From Burkholderiales bacterium (GTDB lineage: Bacteria; Pseudomonadota; Gammaproteobacteria; Burkholderiales; Burkholderiaceae_F), in assembly GCA_020248865.1 (NCBI GenBank), contig JADCGS010000034.1:62001-126000 (forward strand): a DNA stretch of 64,000 bases, given 5' to 3'. Under the pieces are notes generated by a model, which was not told the origin of the DNA, searched no databases, and worked only from the letters and a program-made list of their open reading frames with translations. Shown here piece after piece: positions 51,714-61,023 of this stretch. The position numbers were made by a program, and so were the translations under genes. Each line of letters begins with the position of its first letter. The first letter of the stretch is position 1.

Positions 51714-52723
51714 CACTCACTCCCTTCGATGGATCCGCTCTCGTTGAAGCGGGAGTACTTCAGCATCCGCTCGATGCGGATGGCGGTGTGGCCGTTGACG
51801 GCGCCGAAGCGCGCCTCCATCACGGGCACCTTGTCGACGCTGACGCTGATCAGCTCCTTCAGCGGCAGCTCGACGAAGTCGCCGGCGCGCAGCTTCAGCA
51901 GGTCGGCCACCGTAATGCGCGTGCTGGCCAGATCGGCGGTCAGTTCGATGTCGGCCGCCTGAACCTGCTGGGTCAGCTGCCGCAGCCAACGCTTGTCGGG
52001 CTCGTGGCCGTCGCCCTGCAGGCTGGAATACAGGACGTCGCGGATCGGCTCGAGCGTGGCGTACGGGAAGCAGACGTGGACGCTGCCGCCGGAGTCGCCG
52101 ATTTCCACCGAGAAGGTAGTCGCCACCACCACCTCGGCCGGCGAGGCCACGTTGGCGAACTGCGTGTGCATCTCCGAGCGCTGGTAGGCGAAGCGAAAGC
52201 GGCACAGGTTGCCCCAGGCCTTGGTGTACTCGCTCAGCGTGACCTCGAGCATGCGCTGGATGATTCGCTGCTCGGTCGGCGAGAAGTCGCGTCCCTCGAT
52301 GCGCAGGTGCAGCTTGCCGCTGCCGCCGAACAGACTGTCGATCACGCAGAACACCAGCTTCGGATCGAAGATCACCAGCATCGAGCCGCGCAGCGGCTGC
52401 GCCGAGACGACGTTGATGTTGGTCGGCACCACGATGTCGCGCAGGAAGGCGGAGTACTTGATCACTCGCACCGGTCCGATCGAGATCTCCGGGCTCTTGC
52501 GCATGAAGTTGAACAGGCCCACGCGCAGGTTGCGCGCGAAGCGCTCGTTGATGATCTCCATCGTGGGCATACGCCCGCGAACGATCCGCTCCTGGCTGGC
52601 GATGTCGTAGCTGCGAATCGCCTCCGCGCCGTCCGCCTCGCTCCGCTCGAGCTTCTGCGACTCGCCGGTGACGCCTTCGAGCAGCGCGTCGACTTCATCC
52701 TGCGAAAGAAATTGTTCGGCCAT
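51713..52723 (-). CDS. fliM: Flagellar switch protein FliM
   Basis: A 336-residue C-ring protein that receives the CheY-phosphate signal. The CheY-binding N-terminal helix is LSQDEVDALLEGV, residues 5-17. The middle CheC-like domain includes YDIASQERIVRGRMPTMEII and the GGXG loop seen as SLFGGSGKL near residue 130. The C-terminal SpoA domain (about 250-320) ends with TAIRIERMLKYS. Length is normal. It lies 86 nt behind fliL, a gap with a GC-rich hairpin but no gene. Confidence 0.97.
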   Translation of the reverse strand: MAEQFLSQDEVDALLEGVTGESQKLERSEADGAEAIRSYDIASQERIVRGRMPTMEIINERFARNLRVGLFNFMRKSPEISIGPVRVIKYSAFLRDIVVPTNINVVSAQPLRGSMLVIFDPKLVFCVIDSLFGGSGKLHLRIEGRDFSPTEQRIIQRMLEVTLSEYTKAWGNLCRFRFAYQRSEMHTQFANVASPAEVVVATTFSVEIGDSGGSVHVCFPYATLEPIRDVLYSSLQGDGHEPDKRWLRQLTQQVQAADIELTADLASTRITVADLLKLRAGDFVELPLKELISVSVDKVPVMEARFGAVNGHTAIRIERMLKYSRFNESGSIEGSE

Positions 52724-52809
52724 GCGTGTTTCGACTCAGGATTCCGGATTCCGGACGCCGGCCGGGAGGGGGCGCCCCGGCTCCCAGCGGCCGAGTCCTG
52801 CGGCCGGCG

Positions 52810-53301
52810 TCATTGCACGATCAGGTGGGTGAAGTTGACGCCGTCGACGGCGCCCGCCTGGGCGGTGTTCTCGAGCGGCTTGTTGGCGGCCGCCACGATC
52901 TCCTTGGCCAGCGCCTCCTTGCCTTCGCGGGTGGACAGATCCTCCGCGGCCTTCGAGCCCAGCAGCAGCAGCACCTCGTTGCGCACGGCCGGCATCAGGG
53001 TCTTGACCATCTCGCCGCCGGCCGAGTCCTTGACCTCCGCCACCAGCTTGACCTGGAGGAAGCGATCGCCGCCCTCCTTGTCCTTGAGGTTGACGGTGAA
53101 GGTATCCAGGTCGACGAACACCGGCATCTTGCGCGGCTCGACCCGCGCCTCGGCGCCAGCATCGGGCTTCTTGCCGAGCAGCACGAAGGCCAGCGCGCCG
53201 CCGCCGGCCAGCAGCGCCACCGTCGCCACGGCCGCGATGATGAGCAGCTTCTTCTTGCCGGTTTTCTTCGGCGCCGGTTCGTTTTCCGCTTTGTCGGTCA
53301 T
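52810..53301 (-). CDS. fliL: Flagellar basal-body protein FliL
   Basis: A 163-residue single-pass inner-membrane protein that stabilises the stator around the motor. A short basic cytoplasmic N-terminus (APKKTGKKK) leads into a membrane helix near residues 18-42 (LLIIAAVATVALLAGGGALA). The periplasmic domain reads VFVDLDTFTVNLKDKEGGDR, FLQVKLVAEVKD, and ends DGVNFTHLIVQ, typical of FliL. It is the first gene of the fliLMNOPQR group, with a sigma28-like promoter 40 nt upstream. Confidence 0.96.
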   Translation of the reverse strand: MTDKAENEPAPKKTGKKKLLIIAAVATVALLAGGGALAFVLLGKKPDAGAEARVEPRKMPVFVDLDTFTVNLKDKEGGDRFLQVKLVAEVKDSAGGEMVKTLMPAVRNEVLLLLGSKAAEDLSTREGKEALAKEIVAAANKPLENTAQAGAVDGVNFTHLIVQ

Positions 53302-53340
53302 TCCTGGTCCACCCGTTGGGGCCGCGCGCGGGGTTGCGCG

Positions 53341-53367
53341 CTATCGACACAGTGTCGCGGGACTTGA
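53341..53367 (-). promoter_or_regulatory. Sigma28 (FliA)-like promoter for fliL
   Basis: On the minus strand TCAA (53364-53367), 15 bases, then GTCGATAG (53341-53348). The sigma28 consensus is TAAA, 15 bases, GCCGATAA, so spacing is exact and six of eight -10 positions agree. It ends 39 nt before the fliL ATG. Confidence 0.6.
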
Positions 53368-53674
53368 GGGTGGGCGATCGGCCGAATAGCGCGGGCCCGG
53401 ACGACAATTCGGCCGCGTTGCGGCCCCGGCTAGCCCGGATGTTTCATCAGGGACGCGGGATTTGCGCGGATGCGCGCGCGGCCAGATTGCGCGAGCGGGG
53501 CGCAGCCGATGCCCGTAGTCATCGGCGAACGCTCGAGCGAGATGGCCGCGTGCGCGCCGCGCAAGCCCGCGTAGCCCCGGCCGTCCAAAGTGGCTCGGGC
53601 CAAGTGCAGGATGCCGCCGTGGCTTACGGGGGCAGATCGTGGATGCACGGGGGCGAACTGGTGATATGTCGGGG
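53368..53674. other. Non-coding gap between fliK and fliL
   Basis: About 300 bp downstream of fliK with no supported gene. It separates the fliFGHIJK and fliLMNOPQR groups. I see a short imperfect direct repeat around CGGGGGC (two copies within 53620-53655), and no clear intrinsic terminator. Short open frames here lack ribosome sites and codon bias. Confidence 0.6.
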
Positions 53675-55306
53675 CTAGACGCGGATGTCGATGATGCGCA
53701 GGCCGCGCGCGTCGTAGCCGGCCGCGCCGGCGGCGGGCACGCCGACGGCGCTGCTGCGCTCCGGCGCGTTGAGCGCCGCCAGGTTGCGGTCGCGGCCCGC
53801 CTGGTCGGAGCCCGGGCGGCCCGGATCCTGGCGCGACTGGTCGCCGACCTGCGCCTGCGTCAACTGCAGGCCCTGGCCGGCGAACATCTCGCGCAGTCGG
53901 GGCAGCGCTTCCTCGATGGCCGCGCGCGTGCCGGCGTGCTGCGCGGTGAAGGCGAGGCTGGCCTCCTGACCATGGATCTCGATGGCAACCTTGATCGGGC
54001 CAAGGTCGGACGGCGTCAGACTCAATTCGGCGTTCTGCACGCGCTGGCCTGCAAACAGCAACACGCGGTGCGACAGCTCTTCCGTGAAGGCCGGCTGCCC
54101 CACGGAGGCGGCGATGCTCACCGGCGAAAGGCTGTACGCAGCCGCGGCACCGGCGCCTGGCGCGACGCCGGCGGCCGCGAGTCCGGTGGCCAGCGCCTGC
54201 GGCATACCCGTGGTGAATCCATCGGGGCGGCCGGCGGCGGCGGCCAGAGAGCGCTCGAAGCGGCGCTCGAAATCCTCCAGCAGGCGGTCGCGGCTGCTGT
54301 GCTCCGGGGTCGGCTCGACGGCCGCCGCCAGCGTGGGCTCGAAGAGCCGCGCAGCGGCGTCGCGGGCGTCGGCGCGGTTGGCGGCGTCGGCGCGGCTGCC
54401 GGCATCGGCGCCAGCGGCTGCCGTCGTTACCGTTGCAGCAAGGGCGGATGCGGCCGGCGTCCTGGCCGCTGCGCCGTCGAGCAGGCGCAGCGCGTCGGCT
54501 GGTCCCGGCCCGGCGTCGGCGGGCGGCGCCCCCGCGTCGGCCGATGGAACTCTGGCATCGACCTCAAGCGTCTTGGCATAGCCGGCTGGCGGGCCGGCGT
54601 CGGCCTGCTGCGGCGGGGCCGCGGCGGGCAACAGGGCCGCGCCGGTGTCGGGCTGGGCTGCGCTGAGCAGCGCGGCCGCCGCCGGCGCGGCGGGCGGCGC
54701 ACTGCCGCCGCTCGGTTCGGCCAGAGCATCGCTGGCCGCCGCGAGCGCCGCAGTTGCCGCCTGCAGCTCACGCAGGATCAGGTCGATCGGCAGGTTCGGC
54801 GCCGTCACCGGCACTGACGCAAGCGCCGCGGCGGCGTCCGCGGCCGTGAGGCTGGGCGTCGGCTCGTCGCCAGCGCCGGCCGGCGCTGCCGTGGCGTCCG
54901 CCGTTGCAGCGCCAGCGCGCTCGGCCAAGCCGCTGTTGACGTGCGCGTTGCTGACCGCGCGGTTGTCGCTGCCCGGCTGCTCGCTGCCCCCGGCGCGCTC
55001 GGTGGCCGGCGCAGCGTCGCGCCGCGGCGCGACGCCGTCGGCTCGCCGCGGATCGAGCGGCTGCGCGGGCGACCGTTCCGGCGGGCGCTGCTCGTTGTTG
55101 CGCGGGGTCTCACGCTGCGGCGTGCGCAATCGCGCCGGCTCCGGCGAGTTGTCGCGCGCCGCAGGAGCCGCCGCGGGCTGCCGGGCGTTGTCCATGACGC
55201 GGTCGAAGCCCGGGGTCGCGCTGCTCTCGTTGCGGCCCGGATCGCGGCCCGTATCGCGTGCCGGCGCACCGGTGAGCAGGCCGGGCGGAATGCGCATGTC
55301 GTTCAT
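53675..55306 (-). CDS. fliK: Flagellar hook-length control protein FliK
   Basis: A 543-residue secreted ruler that sets hook length and switches export specificity. The first 380 residues are low-complexity and rich in Ala, Pro, Asp and Gly, as usual for FliK. The conserved C-terminal domain holds LSLTPSDLGPIKVAIEIHGQ (about 433-452), then SLAFTAQHAGTRAAIEEALP and MFAGQGLQLTQAQVGD. It begins 11 nt after fliJ and ends the fliF-to-fliK group. Its poor conservation outside the C-domain makes the start less certain; the first ATG is used. Confidence 0.92.
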   Translation of the reverse strand: MNDMRIPPGLLTGAPARDTGRDPGRNESSATPGFDRVMDNARQPAAAPAARDNSPEPARLRTPQRETPRNNEQRPPERSPAQPLDPRRADGVAPRRDAAPATERAGGSEQPGSDNRAVSNAHVNSGLAERAGAATADATAAPAGAGDEPTPSLTAADAAAALASVPVTAPNLPIDLILRELQAATAALAAASDALAEPSGGSAPPAAPAAAALLSAAQPDTGAALLPAAAPPQQADAGPPAGYAKTLEVDARVPSADAGAPPADAGPGPADALRLLDGAAARTPAASALAATVTTAAAGADAGSRADAANRADARDAAARLFEPTLAAAVEPTPEHSSRDRLLEDFERRFERSLAAAAGRPDGFTTGMPQALATGLAAAGVAPGAGAAAAYSLSPVSIAASVGQPAFTEELSHRVLLFAGQRVQNAELSLTPSDLGPIKVAIEIHGQEASLAFTAQHAGTRAAIEEALPRLREMFAGQGLQLTQAQVGDQSRQDPGRPGSDQAGRDRNLAALNAPERSSAVGVPAAGAAGYDARGLRIIDIRV

Positions 55307-55317
55307 CGCCGGTCCGC

Positions 55318-55779
55318 CTACCAGCCGCCGACCGCCAGCGGGCGCGCGCGTCCGGCCAGCATCGATTGCGACAGCTCGTCGGTGAGCTTCTGGTCGCGCC
55401 GGCCCTGCAGGCTGCGGGCCGTGTCGAGCGCACGGGTCTGCAGGGCCTGCAGGCTCTTCATCTTGCGCTGGGCTTCGGTCAGTTCGCCCGCGACCTGCTC
55501 CAGCACGAGCGCACGGCGCTCGACCTCGTTGCGCTGCTGGGCGATCGCCTGCTGCAGCTTGCCGGCAAAGGCGCGCAGATTGTCCTGCGCCGCAATGTCG
55601 ACGCCGACGGCCAGCGTGCGCTGTCCCCGGCGCTCGTACTCGGCGGCGTAGCCTTCCAGCAGGGTCAGTTGCTGGCGCGCGGCATCGAGCGCGGCGCCCG
55701 CGTGGGCCCGTCGCGCGGCCGCCGCGTCACGGGCGGCTGCGGCCAGTTCGATCAACATGCGCAGATTGATGGCGTCCAT
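55318..55779 (-). CDS. fliJ: Flagellar export chaperone FliJ
   Basis: A 153-residue, almost entirely helical protein of coiled-coil type that sits inside the FliI ATPase ring and escorts empty chaperones. The pattern is typical: an N-terminal helix rich in Ala and Arg (AAARDAAAARRAHAGAALD), LLEGYAAEYERRGQ in the turn and the return helix LVLEQVAGELTEAQRKMKSL. The family is poorly conserved; position between fliI and fliK supports the call. An internal ATG at 55758 is possible. The 206 nt before it, behind fliI, hold no gene. Confidence 0.85.
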   Translation of the reverse strand: MDAINLRMLIELAAAARDAAAARRAHAGAALDAARQQLTLLEGYAAEYERRGQRTLAVGVDIAAQDNLRAFAGKLQQAIAQQRNEVERRALVLEQVAGELTEAQRKMKSLQALQTRALDTARSLQGRRDQKLTDELSQSMLAGRARPLAVGGW

Positions 55780-55985
55780 GGCAACCGGGTCGAACGCGCC
55801 GTCGGGACGGCGGCGCCTAGCATCGACGTCACTCTAGAGATTTCGCGCCACCGCCAACGCTGCGAATGAACGGCAAGGCGACCGCACTTCGCCGTGTAGG
55901 CGCGATTCCGACGTCGCGCGTCCGCGACGCGGGTGCACGGCGCCGACGCCGATCGCTGCGGGCTTCGTGGTTCCTGGCGCGTGGC

Positions 55986-57437
55986 TCATCGGACGGCGCT
56001 GCTGCCGCCCGGGCCCGCCGGCGCCTGCAGGGTGGCGAGCAGGGCCGCCAGCCGGCCGTGCGCCTCGCCGAGCGAGGACGCCTCGTGCATCGCCTGCTGC
56101 AGGAAGGCCTCCATGCGCGGTTGTGCGGCGATCGCGACGTCGAGCAGCGGATCGCTGCCCGGCACGTAGGCGCCCACCGCGATCAGGTCGCGGTTGCGGG
56201 CATGGCGCGAGTACAGCTGCTTGAACTGGCGCGCCAGCTCGATCTGGTCGGGCCCGGCGACCGCGCTCATGACGCGCGAGATCGAGGCCTCGATGTCGAT
56301 GGCCGGATAGTGGCCGGCCTCGGCCAGGCGGCGCGCCAGCACCACGTGGCCGTCGAGAATGGCGCGCGCCGAATCGGCCACCGGGTCCTGCGGGTCGTCG
56401 CCCTCGGTGAGCACGGTGTAGAAGCCGGTGATCGAGCCGCCGCCGGCGGCGGCATTGCCGGCACGCTCCACCAGCGCCGGCAGCCGGGCGAACACGCTCG
56501 GCGGATAGCCCTTGGTGGCCGGCGGCTCGCCGATGGCCAGCGCGATCTCGCGCGCCGCCATCGCGTAGCGGGTCAGCGAGTCCAGCAGCAGCAGCACCTG
56601 CTTGCCCTGGTCGCGGAAGTGCTCGGCCACCGCCGTCGCATAGGCCGCACCCTGCATGCGCAACAGCGGCGGCACGTCGGCCGGGGCCGCCACCACCACG
56701 GCGCGGCGCAGCCCGGCGGGCCCGAGGATGTCCTCGATGAACTCCTTGACCTCGCGGCCGCGCTCGCCGATCAGGCCGACCACGGTCACGTCGGCGCTCG
56801 TGTACTTGGCCATCATGCCGAGGAGCACGCTCTTGCCCACGCCCGAACCGGCAAACAGGCCCATGCGCTGGCCGCGGCCCACCGTCAGCAGGGCGTTGAT
56901 GGCGCGCACGCCGACATCCAGCGGCTCGCGCACCGGCTCGCGTTCCATCGCGTTGATCGGCCGCCGCGCCAGCGGGCGCGCGTCCACCTGTTCCAGCGGG
57001 CCGAGCTTGTCGAGCGGCTGGCCATTGGGGTCGAGCACGCGCCCGAGCAGGCCGTCGCCCAGCGGCAGGTGCCGGGTACGGTCCTCGGCGCGGCGCCAGG
57101 CGTGGTTGCTGCGGTACAGCCCGGGCCGCGGCGCGGCCGCCTCCAGCGGCACCACCATCGCCCCCGGCCGCAGGCCATAGGGCTCGCTGGTCGGCATCAG
57201 AAACAGCCGGTCGCCGGCAAAGCCCACCACCTCGGCATCGACGCGCAGCGCTTCGTCCTGCTGCACCAGCACCTGCGCGCCGATCGGCAGCCTCAGCCCC
57301 ACCGCCTCCATCACCAGGCCGGCCACCCGCGTCAGGCGGCCGCGCACTTCGAGCGCCTGCGCGCCAGCGACCATCGCCTGGGTCTGCTCGAACAGACGGT
57401 TGAAGGGCGCCGCTGCGGCGCCGACCGCGGGGCTCAT
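55986..57437 (-). CDS. fliI: Flagellar export ATPase FliI
   Basis: A 483-residue ATPase of the type III export apparatus, related to the F1 beta subunit. Walker A is [15 protein letters not shown] near residues 190-205, Walker B is [20 protein letters not shown], and the family marks SGRIINAME-like region ([19 protein letters not shown]), [12 protein letters not shown] and [15 protein letters not shown] are intact. It forms a hexamer held by FliH. The ATG overlaps the fliH stop (ATGA). Confidence 0.97.
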   Translation of the reverse strand: MSPAVGAAAAPFNRLFEQTQAMVAGAQALEVRGRLTRVAGLVMEAVGLRLPIGAQVLVQQDEALRVDAEVVGFAGDRLFLMPTSEPYGLRPGAMVVPLEAAAPRPGLYRSNHAWRRAEDRTRHLPLGDGLLGRVLDPNGQPLDKLGPLEQVDARPLARRPINAMEREPVREPLDVGVRAINALLTVGRGQRMGLFAGSGVGKSVLLGMMAKYTSADVTVVGLIGERGREVKEFIEDILGPAGLRRAVVVAAPADVPPLLRMQGAAYATAVAEHFRDQGKQVLLLLDSLTRYAMAAREIALAIGEPPATKGYPPSVFARLPALVERAGNAAAGGGSITGFYTVLTEGDDPQDPVADSARAILDGHVVLARRLAEAGHYPAIDIEASISRVMSAVAGPDQIELARQFKQLYSRHARNRDLIAVGAYVPGSDPLLDVAIAAQPRMEAFLQQAMHEASSLGEAHGRLAALLATLQAPAGPGGSSAVR

Positions 57438-58078
57438 CGCGGCTCGGCCGTGGGGGGCTCGGCCGCCTCGGGCAGGCCGAGCGCATCGATGACGCGCTTC
57501 CAGCGATTCTCCAGGCGGGCATCGACCTCGCACTTGTCGGTCTCGACCCGGCAGCCGCCGCGCGCCATGCCGCCGTCGGCGACCAGGCGGCAGCCCGCGA
57601 GCAGGCCGTCGGCTTCGAGATCCGGTCTGATCAGCTCGAAGTCCTGCGGGTTCAGGTACACGCGCGGGTGCGCCTGCTGGTCGATCACCTGAGCCACCGC
57701 CTCGCGCAGCGCCGGCAGCACCGCGTCGCGCCCCAGCAGCACTTCGCGCCGGATCACGGCGCGTGCGACGGAAAGCGCCAGATCGAGTACCTGTTCGGCA
57801 CCCGCCGCCTCCAGCTCCACGAAGCGGCGACGCAGCTCGTCGAGCACGCGCGCCAGCTCGCGCCCGTGCTGCGCCCGCTCGGCCAGCGCCTGGCGCCGGC
57901 CCTCGGCCAGTCCCTCCGCCAGCCCGCGCTCATGGGCGCGCCGCTCGCGCTCGCTGAGCAGTTGCCGGGTTCCGCGCGGCGCGTCCCCGCCGGCCAGCGG
58001 CTGGAACTCCCAGCTCGCCGCCTCGCCCACCTCTTCCTTGGGGATGAAGCGGCTGAACAGACGATCGCTATGGCCCAT
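57434..58078 (-). CDS. fliH: Flagellar export regulator FliH
   Basis: A 214-residue negative regulator and tether of FliI. It starts with a short conserved head ([19 protein letters not shown]), then a Glu/Arg/Ala-rich helix with small-residue heptads ([20 protein letters not shown]) and ends with the FliI-binding domain, including [14 protein letters not shown] and [20 protein letters not shown]. The ATG at 58078 is the natural family start. A diverged copy of the 47-nt hairpin fills the 60-nt gap from fliG, and the ribosome site is weak (GTGAG). Confidence 0.93.
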   Translation of the reverse strand: MGHSDRLFSRFIPKEEVGEAASWEFQPLAGGDAPRGTRQLLSERERRAHERGLAEGLAEGRRQALAERAQHGRELARVLDELRRRFVELEAAGAEQVLDLALSVARAVIRREVLLGRDAVLPALREAVAQVIDQQAHPRVYLNPQDFELIRPDLEADGLLAGCRLVADGGMARGGCRVETDKCEVDARLENRWKRVIDALGLPEAAEPPTAEPR

Positions 58079-58089
58079 GGGCTGTCTCA

Positions 58090-58136
58090 CTTTCGGGTGT
58101 ACGCGAGCGCCTTGCGCCCGCACCGGCACGCGAAGT
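58090..58136 (+). repeat. 47-nt hairpin repeat, diverged copy D (fliG-fliH gap)
   Basis: Read on the plus strand it agrees with copy A at 34 of 47 positions without gaps; the minus-strand reading agrees less well, so its orientation is opposite to the flagellar genes. It ends 2 nt from the fliG stop. Positions 18 and 28 of the hairpin change from C and G to G and C, preserving the pair. The loop differs. Confidence 0.6.
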
Positions 58137-58138
58137 CA

Positions 58139-59140
58139 TCAAACAAAGGCATCGTCGCCACCGCCTCCGCCCATCTGAATCTGCCCTTCGTCGGCCAGGC
58201 GGCGGACGATCTTCAGGATCTCGCGCTGCTCGGCCTCGACCTCGGACAGCCGAACCGGCCCCTTGGCCTCGAGGTCCTCGCGCAGCGTCTCGGCCGCACG
58301 GCTCGACATGTTCTTGAAGATGCGCTCGCGCAGATCCTGATGGGTGCCCTTGAGCGCGACGATCAGGCTCTCGCTCTGCACCTCGCGCAGCAGCAGCTGG
58401 ATCGCGCGATCGTCCAGGTCGTTCAGGTTTTCGAACGTGAACATCTGGTCGAGGATCTTCTGCGCCAGATCCGCGTCGTGTTCGCGGATCGACTCCACCG
58501 CCGGCTGCTCGATCTGCGCGCCGAGGAAGTTCAGGATCTCGGCGGCGGCCTTGGTGCCGCCCAGCGTGGCCTTCTTCAGCTTCTCGCCGCCGGCCAGCAC
58601 CTTCGACAGCACCTCGTTGAGTTCCTGCAGCGCCTGCGGCTGGATGCCGTCGAGCGTGGCAATGCGCAGCAGCACGTCGTTGCGGGTCCGGTCGGAGAAG
58701 TGGCGGATGACCTCGGAGGCGTGGTCGCGATCCAGGTGCACCAGGATCGAGGCGACGATCTGCGGGTGCTCGTTCTTCAGCAGCTCGGCGATCGCGCGCG
58801 GGTCCATCCATTTCAGGCTCTCGATGCCCGAGACGTCGCGTCCCTGCAGGATGCGGTCGATCAGCATGCTCGCCTTTTCCTCGCCGAGCGCGCGCTTGAG
58901 CACCTGGCTCACGAACGCGTCGGTGTCGCCGACCAGCGAGTACTGCTCGTCCTTGCTCTTCTGGAACTTCTCGATGACGCCGTCGACCTTCTCGCGCGGC
59001 ACGGTGCGCAGGCGCGCCATCGCCTCGCCGAGCTTGTGCACCTCCTTGGGCGACAGGTACTTGAAGACTTCGGCCGCGTGCTCCTCGCCGACGGTCATCA
59101 GCAGGATGGCGGCATCCTCGAGGCCGACTTCATCAGCCAT
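58139..59140 (-). CDS. fliG: Flagellar switch protein FliG
   Basis: A 333-residue C-ring protein that transmits stator torque. All three domains are visible: the FliF-binding N-domain (DAAILLMTVGEEHAAEVFKY), the middle domain with the EHPQ motif in LKNEHPQIVASILVHLD near residue 125, and the torque C-domain with charged residues in LDDRAIQLLLREV and RAAETLREDLEAKGPVRLSE. Length is normal. It follows fliF by 36 nt. Confidence 0.97.
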   Translation of the reverse strand: MADEVGLEDAAILLMTVGEEHAAEVFKYLSPKEVHKLGEAMARLRTVPREKVDGVIEKFQKSKDEQYSLVGDTDAFVSQVLKRALGEEKASMLIDRILQGRDVSGIESLKWMDPRAIAELLKNEHPQIVASILVHLDRDHASEVIRHFSDRTRNDVLLRIATLDGIQPQALQELNEVLSKVLAGGEKLKKATLGGTKAAAEILNFLGAQIEQPAVESIREHDADLAQKILDQMFTFENLNDLDDRAIQLLLREVQSESLIVALKGTHQDLRERIFKNMSSRAAETLREDLEAKGPVRLSEVEAEQREILKIVRRLADEGQIQMGGGGGDDAFV

Positions 59141-59176
59141 CGATCGCCCCGCGCGGCGCGGCCGGTTGCGGCGCGC

Positions 59177-60805
59177 TCACTTCTGTTCTCCGACCCAGGC
59201 CTTGACGACGTTGGCCACCGTGGCCGGGTCGGTCTTGGCGATCTCGCGCACCTGATCGATGGCCGTCAGCGCCCGCGTTTCCTCGGCCGGGAGCTGCGGC
59301 GGGGGCGGTGCGGCCGGCGGCAGCGCGGGCAGCGCCACCTTCACCGGCGCGCCGATCGTCTTGATGGCCGGCCGCAGCACGCCGAACACCAGGATCAGGG
59401 TGAGCAGCAGGAACAGCAGCGCCTTGCCGACCTCCTTGCCCAGCGCGATCGCATCGGGCTGCTTCCAGACCGGCAGCGGCTCGGCGGCGGCCAGCTCGGT
59501 GGTGCTGAAGGCGGCATTGACCACGTTGATCGAGTCGCCGCGCTCCTTGCTGAAGCCCATCGCCTCGCGCACCAGCGCGTTGACGTTGGCCATCTCCTGC
59601 TCGGACAGCGGCGCGGGTGCCGCGCCGTCCCGGCCGCCGCGATGGTTGACCACCACGGCAGCCGTCAGGCGGCGCACCTGGCCGCTGGCCACCTTGGTGT
59701 GGCGCACGGTCTTGTCGACCTCGAAGTTGGTCACCGCCTCGCGGCGCGTGCTGTTGCCCGCTGCCGCGCCCGCGGCGCCGGCGTTCAGCGGTGCTGCCGC
59801 ACCGTTGATGGGCGCGGTCGGCGGCGTGGGCGGCTGGTTGGACAGCGCGCCGGGCACGCCCTGTGGCGTGGCCGGGCCCGGTTGCGAGGACTCCTGGGTG
59901 GACTGCGAGCGGATCGCGGCCTTGGTCTCGGCTCCCTGGTTGGGCGCGTAGCTCTCGGCCACGTTCTCGACCTGCGAGAAGTCGACGTCGGCGGTCACCT
60001 GGGCGCGCACGTTGCCGCGGCCGACGATCGGCTCCAGGATGTCCTCGATGCGGCGGATCGTCTCGCTCTCGATGCGGCCCACGTAGTCGAGCTGGGCCGC
60101 GTCCAGGGCAGCGGCGCTGCCGTCGCGCGGGCTGGCCATCAGGTTGCCGTGCTGGTCCACCACCGACACGTTCTTGGCGTTCATCTCCGGCACGCTCGCG
60201 CTCACCAGGTGCACGATGCCGGCCACCTGCGCGCGGTCCAGCGCCTTGCCGGCGTGCAGTTGCAGCAGCACGCTGGCGGTGGGCGGCTGCTTGTCGCGCA
60301 GGAAGCCCGACTGCTTGGGCAGCGCCAGGTGCACGCGCGCGCTGGACACCGGCGCCAGCGCCTGGATGGAGCGCGCCAGCTCGCCTTCGAGGGCGCGCTG
60401 GTAGTTCACCTGCTCCTGGAACTGCGTGACGCCGAACCGCTGCGTCTCCATGATCTCGAAGCCCACCACGCTGCCCTTGGGCAGGCCGGCGCTGGCCAGC
60501 TTCAGGCGCGCCTCGTGCACCTTGTCCTGCGGCACCAGCAGCGTGCCGCCGTCGCCGTTCCTGTACGGGATGTTCATCTGCGACAACTGCGCGATGATCG
60601 CGCCGCCGTCGCGGTCCGACAGATTGGTGAACAGCACCCGGTAGCTGGGCGCCGACGACCAGAGCCAGACCGCCGTCAGGAGCGCGGCCGCTCCGGCCGC
60701 ACCGAGCAGGGCCATGCCCTTGGCGCGCGGCGACATGCGCGCAAACACACTGCTGCTGCCGCCTGCCGGCGCGAGCGTGCTGGGAACGACGGCTGCGTTG
60801 TCCAT
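59177..60805 (-). CDS. fliF: Flagellar MS-ring protein FliF
   Basis: A 542-residue protein that forms the MS ring in the inner membrane. A first membrane helix lies near residues 32-46 (ALLGAAGAAALLTAVWLW), followed by the ring-building motifs VLFTNLSDRDGGAIIAQL and GFEIMETQRFGVTQFQEQVN, a Pro/Ala-rich middle (about 315-365) and a second membrane helix near 450-470 (LLFLLLTLILVFGVLRP). The FliG-binding tail is VREIAKTDPATVANVVKAWV. The ATG at 60805 is used; an upstream start adds 24 unrelated residues. A sigma28-like promoter lies 61 nt upstream. Confidence 0.96.
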   Translation of the reverse strand: MDNAAVVPSTLAPAGGSSSVFARMSPRAKGMALLGAAGAAALLTAVWLWSSAPSYRVLFTNLSDRDGGAIIAQLSQMNIPYRNGDGGTLLVPQDKVHEARLKLASAGLPKGSVVGFEIMETQRFGVTQFQEQVNYQRALEGELARSIQALAPVSSARVHLALPKQSGFLRDKQPPTASVLLQLHAGKALDRAQVAGIVHLVSASVPEMNAKNVSVVDQHGNLMASPRDGSAAALDAAQLDYVGRIESETIRRIEDILEPIVGRGNVRAQVTADVDFSQVENVAESYAPNQGAETKAAIRSQSTQESSQPGPATPQGVPGALSNQPPTPPTAPINGAAAPLNAGAAGAAAGNSTRREAVTNFEVDKTVRHTKVASGQVRRLTAAVVVNHRGGRDGAAPAPLSEQEMANVNALVREAMGFSKERGDSINVVNAAFSTTELAAAEPLPVWKQPDAIALGKEVGKALLFLLLTLILVFGVLRPAIKTIGAPVKVALPALPPAAPPPPQLPAEETRALTAIDQVREIAKTDPATVANVVKAWVGEQK

Positions 60806-60866
60806 CCGCGGGTTCTTCAGGGTGAAAATTGGCGGCGGGCGCCGTCGCCTGGACAGAGCCTCACCT

Positions 60867-60893
60867 GGGTCGGCCATTATTCGGAGAGCTTGA
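60867..60893 (-). promoter_or_regulatory. Sigma28 (FliA)-like promoter for fliF
   Basis: On the minus strand TCAA (60890-60893), 15 bases, GCCGACCC (60867-60874). The first five bases of the -10 box match GCCGATAA and the spacing is exact. It sits in the fliE-fliF divergent region. Confidence 0.5.
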
Positions 60894-60946
60894 GACGGCC
60901 AAAGCGCCGAAAAGGCGGGTCAATCGCCGCTCTGGCCGCCGGTGTG

Positions 60947-61023
60947 TCGGCGCAATTCCTACAAGCCCCCGCCGGGCTGCGGGGCATGGCGCCCGGGCCT
61001 CAAGCGCGGACGAATTGCGCCGA
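60947..61023. promoter_or_regulatory. Inverted repeat in the fliE-fliF divergent region
   Basis: A perfect 12-nt inverted repeat, TCGGCGCAATTC at 60947-60958 and GAATTGCGCCGA at 61012-61023, with 53 nt between the arms. The right arm overlaps the -10 box of the fliE promoter. The whole 60806-61110 gap (305 nt) has no gene; it carries the two promoters and this repeat. Confidence 0.5.
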
